A DNA stretch of 64,000 nucleotides from Sutcliffiella cohnii (GTDB taxonomy: Bacteria; Bacillota; Bacilli; Bacillales; Bacillaceae_I): positions 1,542,501 to 1,606,500 of the forward strand of contig NZ_CP018866.1 in NCBI RefSeq assembly GCF_002250055.1, read 5' to 3'. The notes beneath the pieces are model-generated. The model made no database searches. It saw nothing but the letters and a program-made list of their open reading frames with translations, and had not been told where the DNA came from. Shown piece by piece: positions 9,128 to 16,659 of the stretch (position 1 is its first letter; each line of letters starts with the position of its first letter). The position numbers and the translations under genes were made by a program.

Positions 9128-9401
9128 TTTGTAATTTTGTTGTCAAAAATCATGTGGTTTAATCTGTTAATTCGTTTGTTAATTTGGTTTTTCTACCTCT
9201 TAACCGAACTACTTAGTTTAACTTGAAGGCTCTTTTTTTCTATTAAAAAGGTTGTGGTTTATTTAGCTTTACTATGTCTATAGAAAATTTAATTTTAGTT
9301 AGAGTTGTGTGAAAAAGACAATACAATCTGTTCCAAATTATAGCATATATCTCCGCCCATCCACCTATATATAAACTGACAAACATCTAGGAGGGGCATA
9401 T

Positions 9402-10289
9402 ATGGGGAGAGCGAAGAAAATTTTTGTCGGTAATTATAAAGGTGGGGTAGGGAAGACGACGAGTGTGTATTACTTGGCGCACTATTTAGCAGAGCGGTAT
9501 AAAATTTTGCTTGTTGACTTAGATCCGCAATGTTCTTTAAGTGAGATTTGCTTGAAAAGTACGGAAAGAGACTTGATTGATTTAAGAGATGATGAATCGT
9601 TAAACTATGCATTAGATATGTACCTTCAGTCGAAAAAGCTAAATCATGCGAGGTTTTCTATTGATACCAGGAAACTAATTAAGAACTGTTCGAGAAATCA
9701 TCGAAACATAGATTTTATCCCGTCTAATCTTTTTTATAGTAATGGTGGATTAGATGAGCTAGCCATTGATATGACGACTGAGCAAGCTGGACTTGAGAAT
9801 TTATTTATCCTGCATAACTTTTTGCTAGATCACCAGTTAGAAGAAAAATATGATCTCATTATTTTTGACTGTCCTCCTACTAATAATCTCATCACACAGA
9901 GCGGCTTCTTACTATCAGACTATTTTATCATTCCAACTATAATGGATAAGGTGAGTACGAAAGGTGTTGCTCACTACATAAAGATTGTGAATAAAATATA
10001 CGAAAAATACTGTGCAAACAAGGATTACGCTCCATTTATTAAGCTAGTATTTGGAGATAAACCGAAGCTTCTCGGTGTTTTTGAAACGATGCGAAAGGGG
10101 CCTTCTCTACCTCAAGGCCAAAGTGAATTAGGCGACGTGAAAATGTACGAGACGGCTATAAAACATTTAAATTCCATTTCGGAAGCACTGTCCAATGGTG
10201 AAATAAGTCCAGAGCATTTAAAGTATAAAGAGTTAGCAGACGAAGTAAAGAGAGATTTGGATCCGACTACATTAGAGGTGACTTTGTGA
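9402..10289 (+). CDS. ParA/MinD-family ATPase
   Basis: This 295-residue cytoplasmic ATPase has the deviant Walker A motif KGGVGKTT at residues 13-20, a VDLDPQCSLSE switch I region near residues 41-51, and LIIFDCPPTNNL as Walker B. This is the fold of ParA/Soj proteins, which move DNA or complexes by ATP-driven binding to the nucleoid. GGAGGGG lies eight bases before the ATG. It overlaps the next gene by four bases, so the two are translated together. There is no ParB next to it, so it may be a plasmid- or element-derived ParA with an unusual partner. Confidence 0.85.
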   Translation: MGRAKKIFVGNYKGGVGKTTSVYYLAHYLAERYKILLVDLDPQCSLSEICLKSTERDLIDLRDDESLNYALDMYLQSKKLNHARFSIDTRKLIKNCSRNHRNIDFIPSNLFYSNGGLDELAIDMTTEQAGLENLFILHNFLLDHQLEEKYDLIIFDCPPTNNLITQSGFLLSDYFIIPTIMDKVSTKGVAHYIKIVNKIYEKYCANKDYAPFIKLVFGDKPKLLGVFETMRKGPSLPQGQSELGDVKMYETAIKHLNSISEALSNGEISPEHLKYKELADEVKRDLDPTTLEVTL

Positions 10290-10762
10290 ACAAATCAGAG
10301 GCTATTCAAACGTTGGAGAAGTGTAAGCGAATATTGGAAGCTGTTGATGAAAGGTTGATGAAACAGGATATACAAACTTTAGAACAAGTAATGGCGTTTA
10401 TAAAAGAAGGATCAGAGCAAGTTGAGAAACGTCATACTAGTAAAAAAGCAAACTTCGATGGGAAGAGATTTTTACAAGATGTGCAGGAAAATTTATCTTC
10501 TAACGAACTGTTAGAAAAATATGAGTTGAACTTACCTACCGAGTACTTAAAAGGGAGCGGGAATATTGTGACGTTATGGAGGGAGTTAAGTAAAACAGCA
10601 CGAAATAAATTCAGAATACCGGAACTTCAATCTATTTACATTCTCCTCAACAAAAGCGCAACGTACAAAAAATCTTGGACAAAAAAGAAACTAGTGGAAG
10701 AAATAGATAGTTCCGTAGCATCGTGGTTACGAAGTGAGAGGTTGACTAAGGAAAGACCTTAG
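10286..10762 (+). CDS. Unknown partner of the ParA-like ATPase
   Basis: This 158-residue soluble, highly charged protein starts at a GTG that overlaps the stop of the ParA-like gene (GTGA), which means translational coupling. The N-terminal 50 residues look like an amphipathic helix or short coiled coil. The C-terminal half has Trp-containing helices (LWRELSKTARNKFRIPELQSI). It is not a recognisable ParB: there is no HTH or ParB nuclease motif. By position it could be the adaptor or activator of the ATPase. Function unknown. Confidence 0.7.
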   Translation: MNKSEAIQTLEKCKRILEAVDERLMKQDIQTLEQVMAFIKEGSEQVEKRHTSKKANFDGKRFLQDVQENLSSNELLEKYELNLPTEYLKGSGNIVTLWRELSKTARNKFRIPELQSIYILLNKSATYKKSWTKKKLVEEIDSSVASWLRSERLTKERP

Positions 10763-10780
10763 AAGTTGTAAACACATATA

Positions 10781-10808
10781 GAACAAGCGTTCTGTTTTGT
10801 GTTATAAT
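10781..10808 (+). promoter_or_regulatory. Promoter of toxin copy B with a LexA (DinR) SOS box
   Basis: GAACAAGCGTTC (10781-10792) fits the Bacillus LexA/DinR core GAACRNRYGTTC. Ten bases later TATAAT (10803-10808) forms the -10 box. The -35 is poor, and the SOS box covers its place. The same spacing recurs at copy C (22274-22301), which supports a real operator. Expected behaviour: repressed by LexA and released on DNA damage. Confidence 0.75.
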
Positions 10809-10884
10809 AATTTCGCAATAGTCAGTCAGGGAAACTCAAGGGTGGTCGGCATTACCCCAAGTTAGAAAGGGGGTGATGCAAGTG

Positions 10885-10980
10885 ATGACGACATTTCAAA
10901 CTTTAGTGCTAATGATCTCATTCGCTGGTTTGATTGTGTCCATCCTAATCGTATTTAGACAGAAAATAACCCACCCTTGA
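10885..10980 (+). CDS. Holin-like type I toxin peptide (copy B)
   Basis: This 31-residue peptide, starting MTTFQTL and running through one hydrophobic helix to a polar QKITHP end, matches the 'putative holin-like toxin' type I family of Firmicutes. It would insert in the membrane and depolarise the cell if overproduced. AAAGGGGG lies upstream; ATG at 10876 and GTG at 10882 are alternative in-frame starts. A one-base indel relative to copy C changes the tail, so the two peptides end differently. It is driven by the SOS-box promoter at 10781 and opposed by the antisense RNA at 10960-11105. Confidence 0.75.
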   Translation: MTTFQTLVLMISFAGLIVSILIVFRQKITHP

Positions 10981-11105
10981 GCTTGACCGGCGATATGGTG
11001 GGTTATCCTATACATTTAGCCGCCCCCCTTGAAGGGACCTGCGACTATTGCTTGACTAAGTGGTGTTGATGCACCGCTTAGTCTTTTTTATTATATGTCT
11101 TTATA
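10960..11105 (-). ncRNA. Antisense RNA antitoxin (copy B)
   Basis: On the minus strand TTTTCA (11135-11140) and TATACT (11112-11117) are spaced by 17 bases and would start an RNA near 11105. It passes through the GACTAAG..CTTAGTC hairpin and ends at an AACCCAC..GTGGGTT stem (10968-11004) followed by ATTTTCT. The RNA of about 145 bases is complementary to the 3' part of the toxin message, including its last codons. Promoter and terminator are conserved in copy C. The exact ends are inferred. Confidence 0.65.
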
Positions 11106-11174
11106 TTATTTAGTATAACCCATTTTACTAGAGGTGAAAAGAGTTGAACGTGGAGTAAAGGGAACAGGTGGGCC

Positions 11175-11456
11175 GTGAAAAAAGCAAGGTGGCACCCTTT
11201 TATTTTGAATGTTTTACAAGAGAATATATCAAAGTCTGTAGCTATCTTAAAAGTGTTGGAGTATTTTAATTTGAATCTAACAGAAGCAATTGCGTTTGGA
11301 GATGGTGGAAACGATATAGATATGTTAGAACTTGTCGGTTTAGGTATCGCGATGGGAAATGGAAATGAGGAATTAAAGAGCGTAGCCGATTTCGTAACGA
11401 AAAAGTCGAGTGAAGACGGTATATCCTTCGCATTAGAAAAGTTCGGTGTAATTTAA
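11175..11456 (+). pseudogene. C-terminal fragment of a Cof-type HAD hydrolase
   Basis: The 93-codon frame begins RWHPFILNVLQENISKS and contains FGDGGNDIDMLELVGLGIAMGNG, the C-terminal catalytic block of Cof/YidA-type HAD-IIB phosphatases (Asp pair in GDGGNDIDM). The N-terminal two thirds, including the DxD nucleophile motif, are missing, and the fragment starts about 35 bases after the antitoxin promoter of toxin copy B. It is a truncated gene with no useful ribosome site, so probably not made. Confidence 0.75.
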
Positions 11457-11513
11457 GAGGTGAGGGACAGTTGAGTTACACACATTGTAGATACCGAACC
11501 TGTCCCTCTAACT
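11457..11513. repeat. Dispersed inverted repeat of the GTCCCTC family
   Basis: GAGGGACAG and CTGTCCCTC form the arms. The same GTCCCTC arm recurs at 35361, 41936, 49070 and 50477. It may work as a terminator after the HAD fragment. Confidence 0.6.
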
Positions 11514-11706
11514 CTTAAAAGTATATAATTTCTCTCTTCTTGTATTTTTTTAACAGTAAAAATAATCATGCAATACCAATATGAACAAATTGTATAGAGT
11601 GGACTTTCCGGTGAAAATTTTTACTTTTCAGGCTGTCGAACACTTTCGATATCAGTGGTAGACACGGCCCAAACGATTGGAAGGCTCTCTTTATGCAACT
11701 AATACC

Positions 11707-12012
11707 CTATGGCTTCGCATTAATACTCCAAGCAAACACAAACATCAGGATTGCAAAAATAAGAATAAATACATTCAGTCCAAGTCCCCAATACGCATAT
11801 AATCGGTTACTTCTATTAGTAAATAAACCAAAAATGCCAAGAAAGATTCCTAAAAGGGCTAACGTGAAACTTCCAAAGGCAATATGAAAGCCTGTTAGCA
11901 AACCTATGTTAACCATTACTAGTATAATAATTCCGATTAGAAAGGAAATGATGCCACTACCAGTAAATATATTTGAAAGCCTAAAACGATTTCTTTTTAC
12001 TTCCAGTTCCAT
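11707..12012 (-). CDS. Small membrane protein of the sigma/anti-sigma operon
   Basis: This 101-residue protein has three membrane helices (residues 17-38, 44-62 and 74-95) and a basic N-terminus. Its start overlaps the end of the anti-sigma gene by 16 bases, so it is the third gene of the ECF sigma operon. It resembles DUF4190-like small membrane proteins in its GIFLGIFGLFTNR turn, but I do not claim the family. It may help in sensing or protecting the envelope. Confidence 0.7.
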   Translation of the reverse strand: MELEVKRNRFRLSNIFTGSGIISFLIGIIILVMVNIGLLTGFHIAFGSFTLALLGIFLGIFGLFTNRSNRLYAYWGLGLNVFILIFAILMFVFAWSINAKP

Positions 12013-13025
12013 AGTTTCACTTCTCCTATCTTCATAGATTTAATTTTTTCGTTATCCTGTAAATTGCGTAATTCGGCTGTTGGGCCAGTAACGACCACAC
12101 CATAAATTTTGATACCATTTTCCTCGATATACGTTATTCGTTCTTCTAAAGATAACGATTTTGCCCTAGCTAAAATGGTTGCAGTTTCCTCGTTCTCTTT
12201 TAAAAATTTAAGTATGTCTAGAAAAACTTCTTCGTTCGTTTGTTCTCGTCCATTAAACGGTGACCACGTCGTTGTGTCAACTTGGGCAGGGTAGCCTAAT
12301 GGTGTAAGTGGGTAACCATCTTTGTCTATTCTCTTTCTTTCTAATCCAGTGTCTACTGCAAGCCATCGTACTTCCATATCTCCATTAAATAATTCGTTCA
12401 CTTCGGATACATCAATCGTTTCTGAAAATGACACGTACAATTCAGAAACAGTCCCATCCGGAAGTCCTTTTAAAATGTTCCAATCGGAATTCGTGGATAC
12501 TAAGACGTCAGGATGGACAATTAATTCGGATTCAGGCTGGGGTATTTCCTCCAATGGTCTTTCTAGTAACAAATTTCTTTTCGGAAAATTAGGTTTGTCA
12601 AAATAATAATTAATCTCATAGTCACCGACTTTATAGTCTTGAGAACCAATCCTTTTATATACATCAAAGTTAAGGTCCATCGTGAAAAAGCCGATCTCCT
12701 CTTCTATCTCCATCTCTTCCACACTCATATTCGGTTCCGTAACATATATAAGTTTGGAAGCAACTTCAATAGCATTGTTCGCGCGGCCATAATTTTCACC
12801 ACTACTATAGTAAAAGTAAGTTAATAAGGTCATCACTGGAACAATTAATAATAGAATAGCTAAGCTTATTAAAATGTTCGTAAACATTGCTTTGTTTTTA
12901 CTTCTTTTCACGATTGTTTGTTGTTGTTTTGGACTATATTTTTGATCAAATTCATCAATAGAGTTGTTTAACATTTGTTCATACAGATTTTCGTCATTTG
13001 AATGATTTTTATCTTTCTCTTTCAT
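11997..13025 (-). CDS. Membrane-bound anti-sigma factor with sigma-regulator N and C domains
   Basis: This 342-residue protein has a cytoplasmic acidic N-terminus (NLYEQMLNNSIDEFDQKYSPKQQ, the 'sigma factor regulator N-terminal' type), one membrane helix at about residues 51-71, and a large outer domain that fits the 'sigma factor regulator C-terminal' family. The N-terminus should hold the neighbouring sigma factor and release it after an envelope signal. Its start overlaps the sigma gene by 17 bases. The outer domain is conserved in form but its ligand is unknown. Confidence 0.8.
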   Translation of the reverse strand: MKEKDKNHSNDENLYEQMLNNSIDEFDQKYSPKQQQTIVKRSKNKAMFTNILISLAILLLIVPVMTLLTYFYYSSGENYGRANNAIEVASKLIYVTEPNMSVEEMEIEEEIGFFTMDLNFDVYKRIGSQDYKVGDYEINYYFDKPNFPKRNLLLERPLEEIPQPESELIVHPDVLVSTNSDWNILKGLPDGTVSELYVSFSETIDVSEVNELFNGDMEVRWLAVDTGLERKRIDKDGYPLTPLGYPAQVDTTTWSPFNGREQTNEEVFLDILKFLKENEETATILARAKSLSLEERITYIEENGIKIYGVVVTGPTAELRNLQDNEKIKSMKIGEVKLWNWK

Positions 13026-13533
13026 CTCGTTCCCTCCGTTTCTGTATTTTCGCGATCATTTTTTCTCTACCGCGTAATAAATGACTTTTTAACGTATTCA
13101 AATTTAAATCTAATATGTCTGCAGCTTCTTTGTACGAGAGTTTATGAAAGTCACATAGTAGGAGCACGTTTTTTTGTTTATCATTAAGAGAATGTATATC
13201 TTCCAGCAACTGTTGAAAACTTTCCTTTTCAATAAATTGCTTTTCTGGTGACTTTTCTGGCGGTATCCCTTTAGGCTCTATATTTTCTAACTGATCACTT
13301 ACAATATATCGCTTTCTTTTTCTCGTAAAATCAATAAATGCATGGTAGGATACTTTAAATAGCCAAGCTTTTATATTGGTAATCTCTCTTTCATCAAGTG
13401 TAATAAATGCTCGGTAGAACGTTTCTTGAACTAGATCCTCCGCTGTAAAATGGTCTTTTGATAAGGAGTACAAGTATCGGTATAAATCATTTACATGCAG
13501 TTCATATATCTCATCAAGCTCCAAAGGCCTCAC
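13009..13533 (-). CDS. ECF (sigma-70 family) RNA polymerase sigma factor
   Basis: This 174-residue protein has region 2 at about residues 10-75 (YRYLYSLSKDHFTAEDLVQETFYRAF, then AWLFKVSYHAFIDFTRKR) and region 4 at 115-165 (LLLCDFHKLSYKEAADILDLNLNTLKSHLLRGREKM, with the HTH). It directs RNA polymerase to stress promoters and is held by the anti-sigma factor encoded next to it. A TGCAAC-N17-CGTG promoter upstream suggests that it drives its own operon. It is of the SigM/SigW/YlaC general type, but I do not assign it to one. Confidence 0.9.
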   Translation of the reverse strand: MRPLELDEIYELHVNDLYRYLYSLSKDHFTAEDLVQETFYRAFITLDEREITNIKAWLFKVSYHAFIDFTRKRKRYIVSDQLENIEPKGIPPEKSPEKQFIEKESFQQLLEDIHSLNDKQKNVLLLCDFHKLSYKEAADILDLNLNTLKSHLLRGREKMIAKIQKRRERDERER

Positions 13534-13550
13534 CCCAATCTAAGCAAACC

Positions 13551-13577
13551 ACGTATGAATGTGGTGAAAAGTTGCAA
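13551..13577 (-). promoter_or_regulatory. Probable ECF promoter (autoregulation)
   Basis: On the minus strand TGCAAC is followed after 17 bases by CGTGG, close to the ECF pattern TGAAAC-N16/17-CGT. It lies about 20-45 bases before the sigma-factor start codon. Confidence 0.55.
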
Positions 13578-13614
13578 TTTTTTATAAAAAGTTTTTAATA
13601 CTTTGAGAGAATTA

Positions 13615-13650
13615 AAAAGAGAACTTCGATTTTATAGAAGTTCTCTTTCC
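13615..13650. terminator. Inverted repeat, likely terminator
   Basis: AAAGAGAACTTC and GAAGTTCTCTTT form a 12-base-pair stem with a nine-base loop and T-rich flanks. It lies downstream of the CBO0543-type gene and upstream of the ECF promoter, insulating the two. Confidence 0.7.
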
Positions 13651-13747
13651 ATTTTATTGTATTTTTTAAATAAAGCTCACCGTAATCATAGAATATTCGT
13701 TCTTGTTTATCAAATATAAACAACTAAATAAAAGAGCCAAAATAAAA

Positions 13748-13782
13748 AAGGAACGATCTCCAGTTATAAATGGAGCCGTCCT
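13748..13782 (-). terminator. Terminator of the CBO0543-family gene
   Basis: On the minus strand GGACGGCTCCA and TGGAGATCGTTCC pair with small mismatches around TTTATAAC, then TTTTTTATTTT follows. It begins almost at the stop codon of the gene at 13783. Confidence 0.7.
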
Positions 13783-14316
13783 TTATTTGGTTAAATTATC
13801 TCCTTGAAAGAGAATCGGAAAGTAATCAAACACCCATAAATAAAAAACAATGAGAAAAAAAGAGAAGATAACTGCTTGTAACGGTCTTACTTGAGATAGT
13901 CTTAATATTGGGTACGTTGTTATGTAAAAAAAGAAGGTCCACGCAATGTTCCAGCCGTTTGAATAATTAAAATACCCCATCTTCGTAGCTATATATTCAA
14001 TTACTACGGAAACGATAGACCATTTTAGCAAATAGATAAAAGGTTTTCTTTGAGGGAAAAATCCAATAAAAAGAATCGCCCAACAGGGGAAAATAATAAA
14101 ACAATAGACCGTTTCAGTAATAAAGTAATTTACAATAGGCTTTTGGATAATCCATAACCATCTATCCTTGCTATAACAAAGGAAATGGTAATAAAGATTG
14201 AATAAGGCAAAAAATAGAGTAGGAACAAAAGCTTCTTGCCATTTGTTTAGTTTTTTAGAAAGAGCTAAACTAATTAACATTCCAAATGTTAATACAACAT
14301 GAAACAAATGATCCAC
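13783..14316 (-). CDS. CBO0543 family membrane protein
   Basis: This 177-residue protein has five to six aromatic-rich membrane helices. The layout, a long run of Phe/Tyr/Trp helices with a PIVNYFITETVYCFIIFPCWAI-like middle and an IEYIATKMGYFNY..W..AWTFFFY block, is that of CBO0543 family proteins of Bacillus and Clostridium. Function unknown. The ATG has no strong ribosome site that I can see. It is a single-gene unit with its own terminator. Confidence 0.75.
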   Translation of the reverse strand: MDHLFHVVLTFGMLISLALSKKLNKWQEAFVPTLFFALFNLYYHFLCYSKDRWLWIIQKPIVNYFITETVYCFIIFPCWAILFIGFFPQRKPFIYLLKWSIVSVVIEYIATKMGYFNYSNGWNIAWTFFFYITTYPILRLSQVRPLQAVIFSFFLIVFYLWVFDYFPILFQGDNLTK

Positions 14317-14552
14317 CTTTACCTTTTACGAAAAAAATTTTCAACCGTTTTTAGATTTTCCTATTTCCTTAAAAATATCCATTTTTTTCATAAATTTCAC
14401 AAAGGATCAAGAATGTTTTGTTTATAATGTATAAATATTATTGATATTCTAAATTAAAATTATATAAAACCAGTGCCGTGTGAAGAAGGAATGGGTATAC
14501 AAATGATGAATATAATATTGGAGCAAAAATCAAATGTGTTAGGAGTAAAAAA

Positions 14553-14831
14553 ATGAAATCCATTAGTCGTTGGGTAATAGTAGCTATTTTAATTTTACTA
14601 GCCATTGCATTGCTGATCAAAGGGTTTAACTTGTTATCTGTTGGAAAAAATGTCGATGGTGATGGTATTGGAGTATATTTTTTATTTATGGAAATTAATG
14701 ATAGAGTACCTGTAGAAAGCATTCCAGTTTATGCAATTGGATTTTTTATTTCAAGCATAGTTGCTTTTCTTCTTTCAGCAGTACTAGTAGGATTGGACTT
14801 GAAATCTAAGGAAAAAGACGTTTCTAGATAA
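14553..14831 (+). CDS. Small membrane protein with two helices
   Basis: This 92-residue protein has helices at about residues 7-26 and 60-82, with an acidic outer loop between them (KNVDGDGIGVYFLFMEINDRVPVESIPV) and a basic tail. TTAGGAG lies eight bases before the ATG. No family recognised. Nothing else is seen in the 230 bases before it except AT-rich DNA. Confidence 0.6.
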   Translation: MKSISRWVIVAILILLAIALLIKGFNLLSVGKNVDGDGIGVYFLFMEINDRVPVESIPVYAIGFFISSIVAFLLSAVLVGLDLKSKEKDVSR

Positions 14832-14937
14832 TAAAGAGCCTAAAGAAGCACCCAAGGCAAATAGTTTACTCTTTTAACAATTTTGTCTAAACTATTAGAT
14901 AGTTATAGACTATGTATATTTTTCAGGAGGCAGCAAC

Positions 14938-15309
14938 ATGGAAGTTTTTAAAGAGTATTTAACGGGAATCGACCACCCAGACCACCGGGAACGAACGGAG
15001 GAAGTTTTGACGTGGATTACTAATACATTTCCGACTTTGGAAGGCCATATTAAATGGAATACGCCAATGTTTTCGGATCACGGTACATATATTATCGGCC
15101 TTTCGACAGCTAAGCATCATATGAGCATCTCACCTGAACGGGTAGGGATGGAGAAGTTTGCTGAGGAAATTAAAGAAGCTGGCTTCAGTTCTACGAAGGA
15201 CCTGTTTCGTATTAAATGGAACGAGCCTGTAAATTACGAACTGCTGGAGAAAATGATTCAGTTTAATATCGAGGATAAAGCAGGGTATACGAAGTTTTGG
15301 CGGGAATAA
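14938..15309 (+). CDS. YdhG/DUF1801 family protein
   Basis: This 123-residue soluble protein matches the DUF1801 family: [22 protein letters not shown] at the start, [29 protein letters not shown] in the middle, and a C-terminal [11 protein letters not shown] helix. The fold is the YdhG/frataxin-like type, and some members have been linked to iron delivery, which I note without claiming it here. AGGAGGCAGCAAC precedes the ATG, and a strong terminator follows. Confidence 0.85.
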   Translation: MEVFKEYLTGIDHPDHRERTEEVLTWITNTFPTLEGHIKWNTPMFSDHGTYIIGLSTAKHHMSISPERVGMEKFAEEIKEAGFSSTKDLFRIKWNEPVNYELLEKMIQFNIEDKAGYTKFWRE

Positions 15310-15318
15310 AGAAACATC

Positions 15319-15358
15319 GAAAAGGAGCATTTTTATTAAATTAAAATGCTCCTTTTTT
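15319..15358 (+). terminator. Intrinsic terminator
   Basis: AAAGGAGCATTTT and AAAATGCTCCTTT pair around a short AT loop, then TTT. It ends the DUF1801 gene. The bases from here to 15571 hold a second weak inverted repeat (GAGTAGGTTC..GAATCTGCTC) and no gene. Confidence 0.8.
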
Positions 15359-15571
15359 CTTTGCTCAAAACATTATAAAAACAGGAGAGTAGGTTCTTTT
15401 TAGAATCTGCTCTTTTTATTTTCCAAAAAAATATTTGTGAAATTTTATTATACACATATAGTAATCGAGGTGAAATTATCTCGTTATCTTCTATAGATAA
15501 TTGGTTGTTTTAGTAGAATATCAATTTAACTAGTAGAAAAGACTTAATAAAGAGAATTTTCTAAAAACTCG

Positions 15572-15623
15572 TTGACAAGGCGTACCTTTCGTTTTAGTAT
15601 AAAGATAATACATCATATGATGT
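15572..15623 (+). promoter_or_regulatory. frl operon promoter and palindromic operator
   Basis: TTGACA (15572-15577) and TAGTAT (15595-15600) are spaced by 17 bases. Right at the expected start point lies the perfect 14-base palindrome ACATCATATGATGT (15610-15623), followed by the TTTGGAGGTG ribosome site of frlB. The palindrome is the natural operator for the GntR regulator FrlR encoded at the end of the operon; that link is inferred. Confidence 0.75.
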
Positions 15624-15645
15624 TATACTTTTTGGAGGTGCCAAA

Positions 15646-16620
15646 ATGAAAACTGAACATGTAAACCAAATTACGGAAGCTGTGAATGCAGTCAAAGCAA
15701 TGGATGTAAAAAACTTTTATTTTGTAGCGTGCGGAGGTTCGATGGCTTCATTAGCTACAGGAGATTATTTCTTAAATCGTGAGCTTGATATTCCATCTAG
15801 AGTGTATACTTCCAACGAATTTGTTCATGTAGATCCAAAAGGTTTAGGGGAAAATAGTGTCGTTATTTTACGTTCTCACTCAGGAACTACACCAGAAACA
15901 GTAGAGGCGGCAAAGTTTGCTCGATCAAAAGGGGCCGTTACGATTGCGGTATCGATGGAAGTAGAATCACCGTTATGTCAGGCAGCGGAGTATGTTGTTC
16001 ATTACAACTATAAAGACGGTTCCGACGCGATTGATGGGGAAACTGGAGTCTACTTTTCTCTCATTTTCGGCATTTTGAATGCGGTTTCACCGAATGAAAA
16101 GTATGACAGAGTATTAAAGCAATTAAGTCATTTAGAAAATCTATTTGAAACAAATAAGAAAAACACTTTTGATAGAGCATTTGAGTATGGGAAAGAAAAT
16201 AAACGTGAAAAGATTATCTACACGATGGGAAGTGGGGCGTACTACCATCAGGCATACTCCTTTACGAGTTGCTTATTGATGGAAATGTTATGGATTCACT
16301 CTAATGCAATTCATTCCGGTGAATTTTTCCATGGACCGTTTGAAATTACAGATTTCGATGTACCGTTCTTAATTATTAAAGGCGATGGACCAACTAGACC
16401 TTTAGATGAAAGAGCGATTAACTTTGCTGAAAAGTTTAGCAATAAAGTAGAAGTGGTAGACGTGGCAGAGCTTGATTATACAGGTGTGGACGAGGATCTT
16501 CGCGAATACTTTGGTCCAGCAATTGCAGGTGTCGTGTTAAGACAATATGCGGACGGTCTTGCAGAACATACAGGTCATCCGTTATCCGTTCGTCGGTATA
16601 TGTGGAAAATGGAATATTAA
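15646..16620 (+). CDS. frlB: Fructoselysine/fructosamine 6-phosphate deglycase
   Basis: This 324-residue protein has two SIS (sugar isomerase) domains: YFVACGGSMASLATGDYF with RSHSGTTPETVEA in the first, and YTMGSGAYYHQAY with HSGEFFHGPFEI in the second. This is FrlB, which splits fructosamine 6-phosphates into glucose 6-phosphate and a free amino acid. It leads an operon with the B. subtilis order frlB-O-N-M-D-R. GGAGGTG lies six bases before the ATG. Cytoplasmic. Confidence 0.9.
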   Translation: MKTEHVNQITEAVNAVKAMDVKNFYFVACGGSMASLATGDYFLNRELDIPSRVYTSNEFVHVDPKGLGENSVVILRSHSGTTPETVEAAKFARSKGAVTIAVSMEVESPLCQAAEYVVHYNYKDGSDAIDGETGVYFSLIFGILNAVSPNEKYDRVLKQLSHLENLFETNKKNTFDRAFEYGKENKREKIIYTMGSGAYYHQAYSFTSCLLMEMLWIHSNAIHSGEFFHGPFEITDFDVPFLIIKGDGPTRPLDERAINFAEKFSNKVEVVDVAELDYTGVDEDLREYFGPAIAGVVLRQYADGLAEHTGHPLSVRRYMWKMEY

Positions 16621-16659
16621 AAAAATAAAAAATCGATTGGAACGAAGGGGTGTAAGTTA

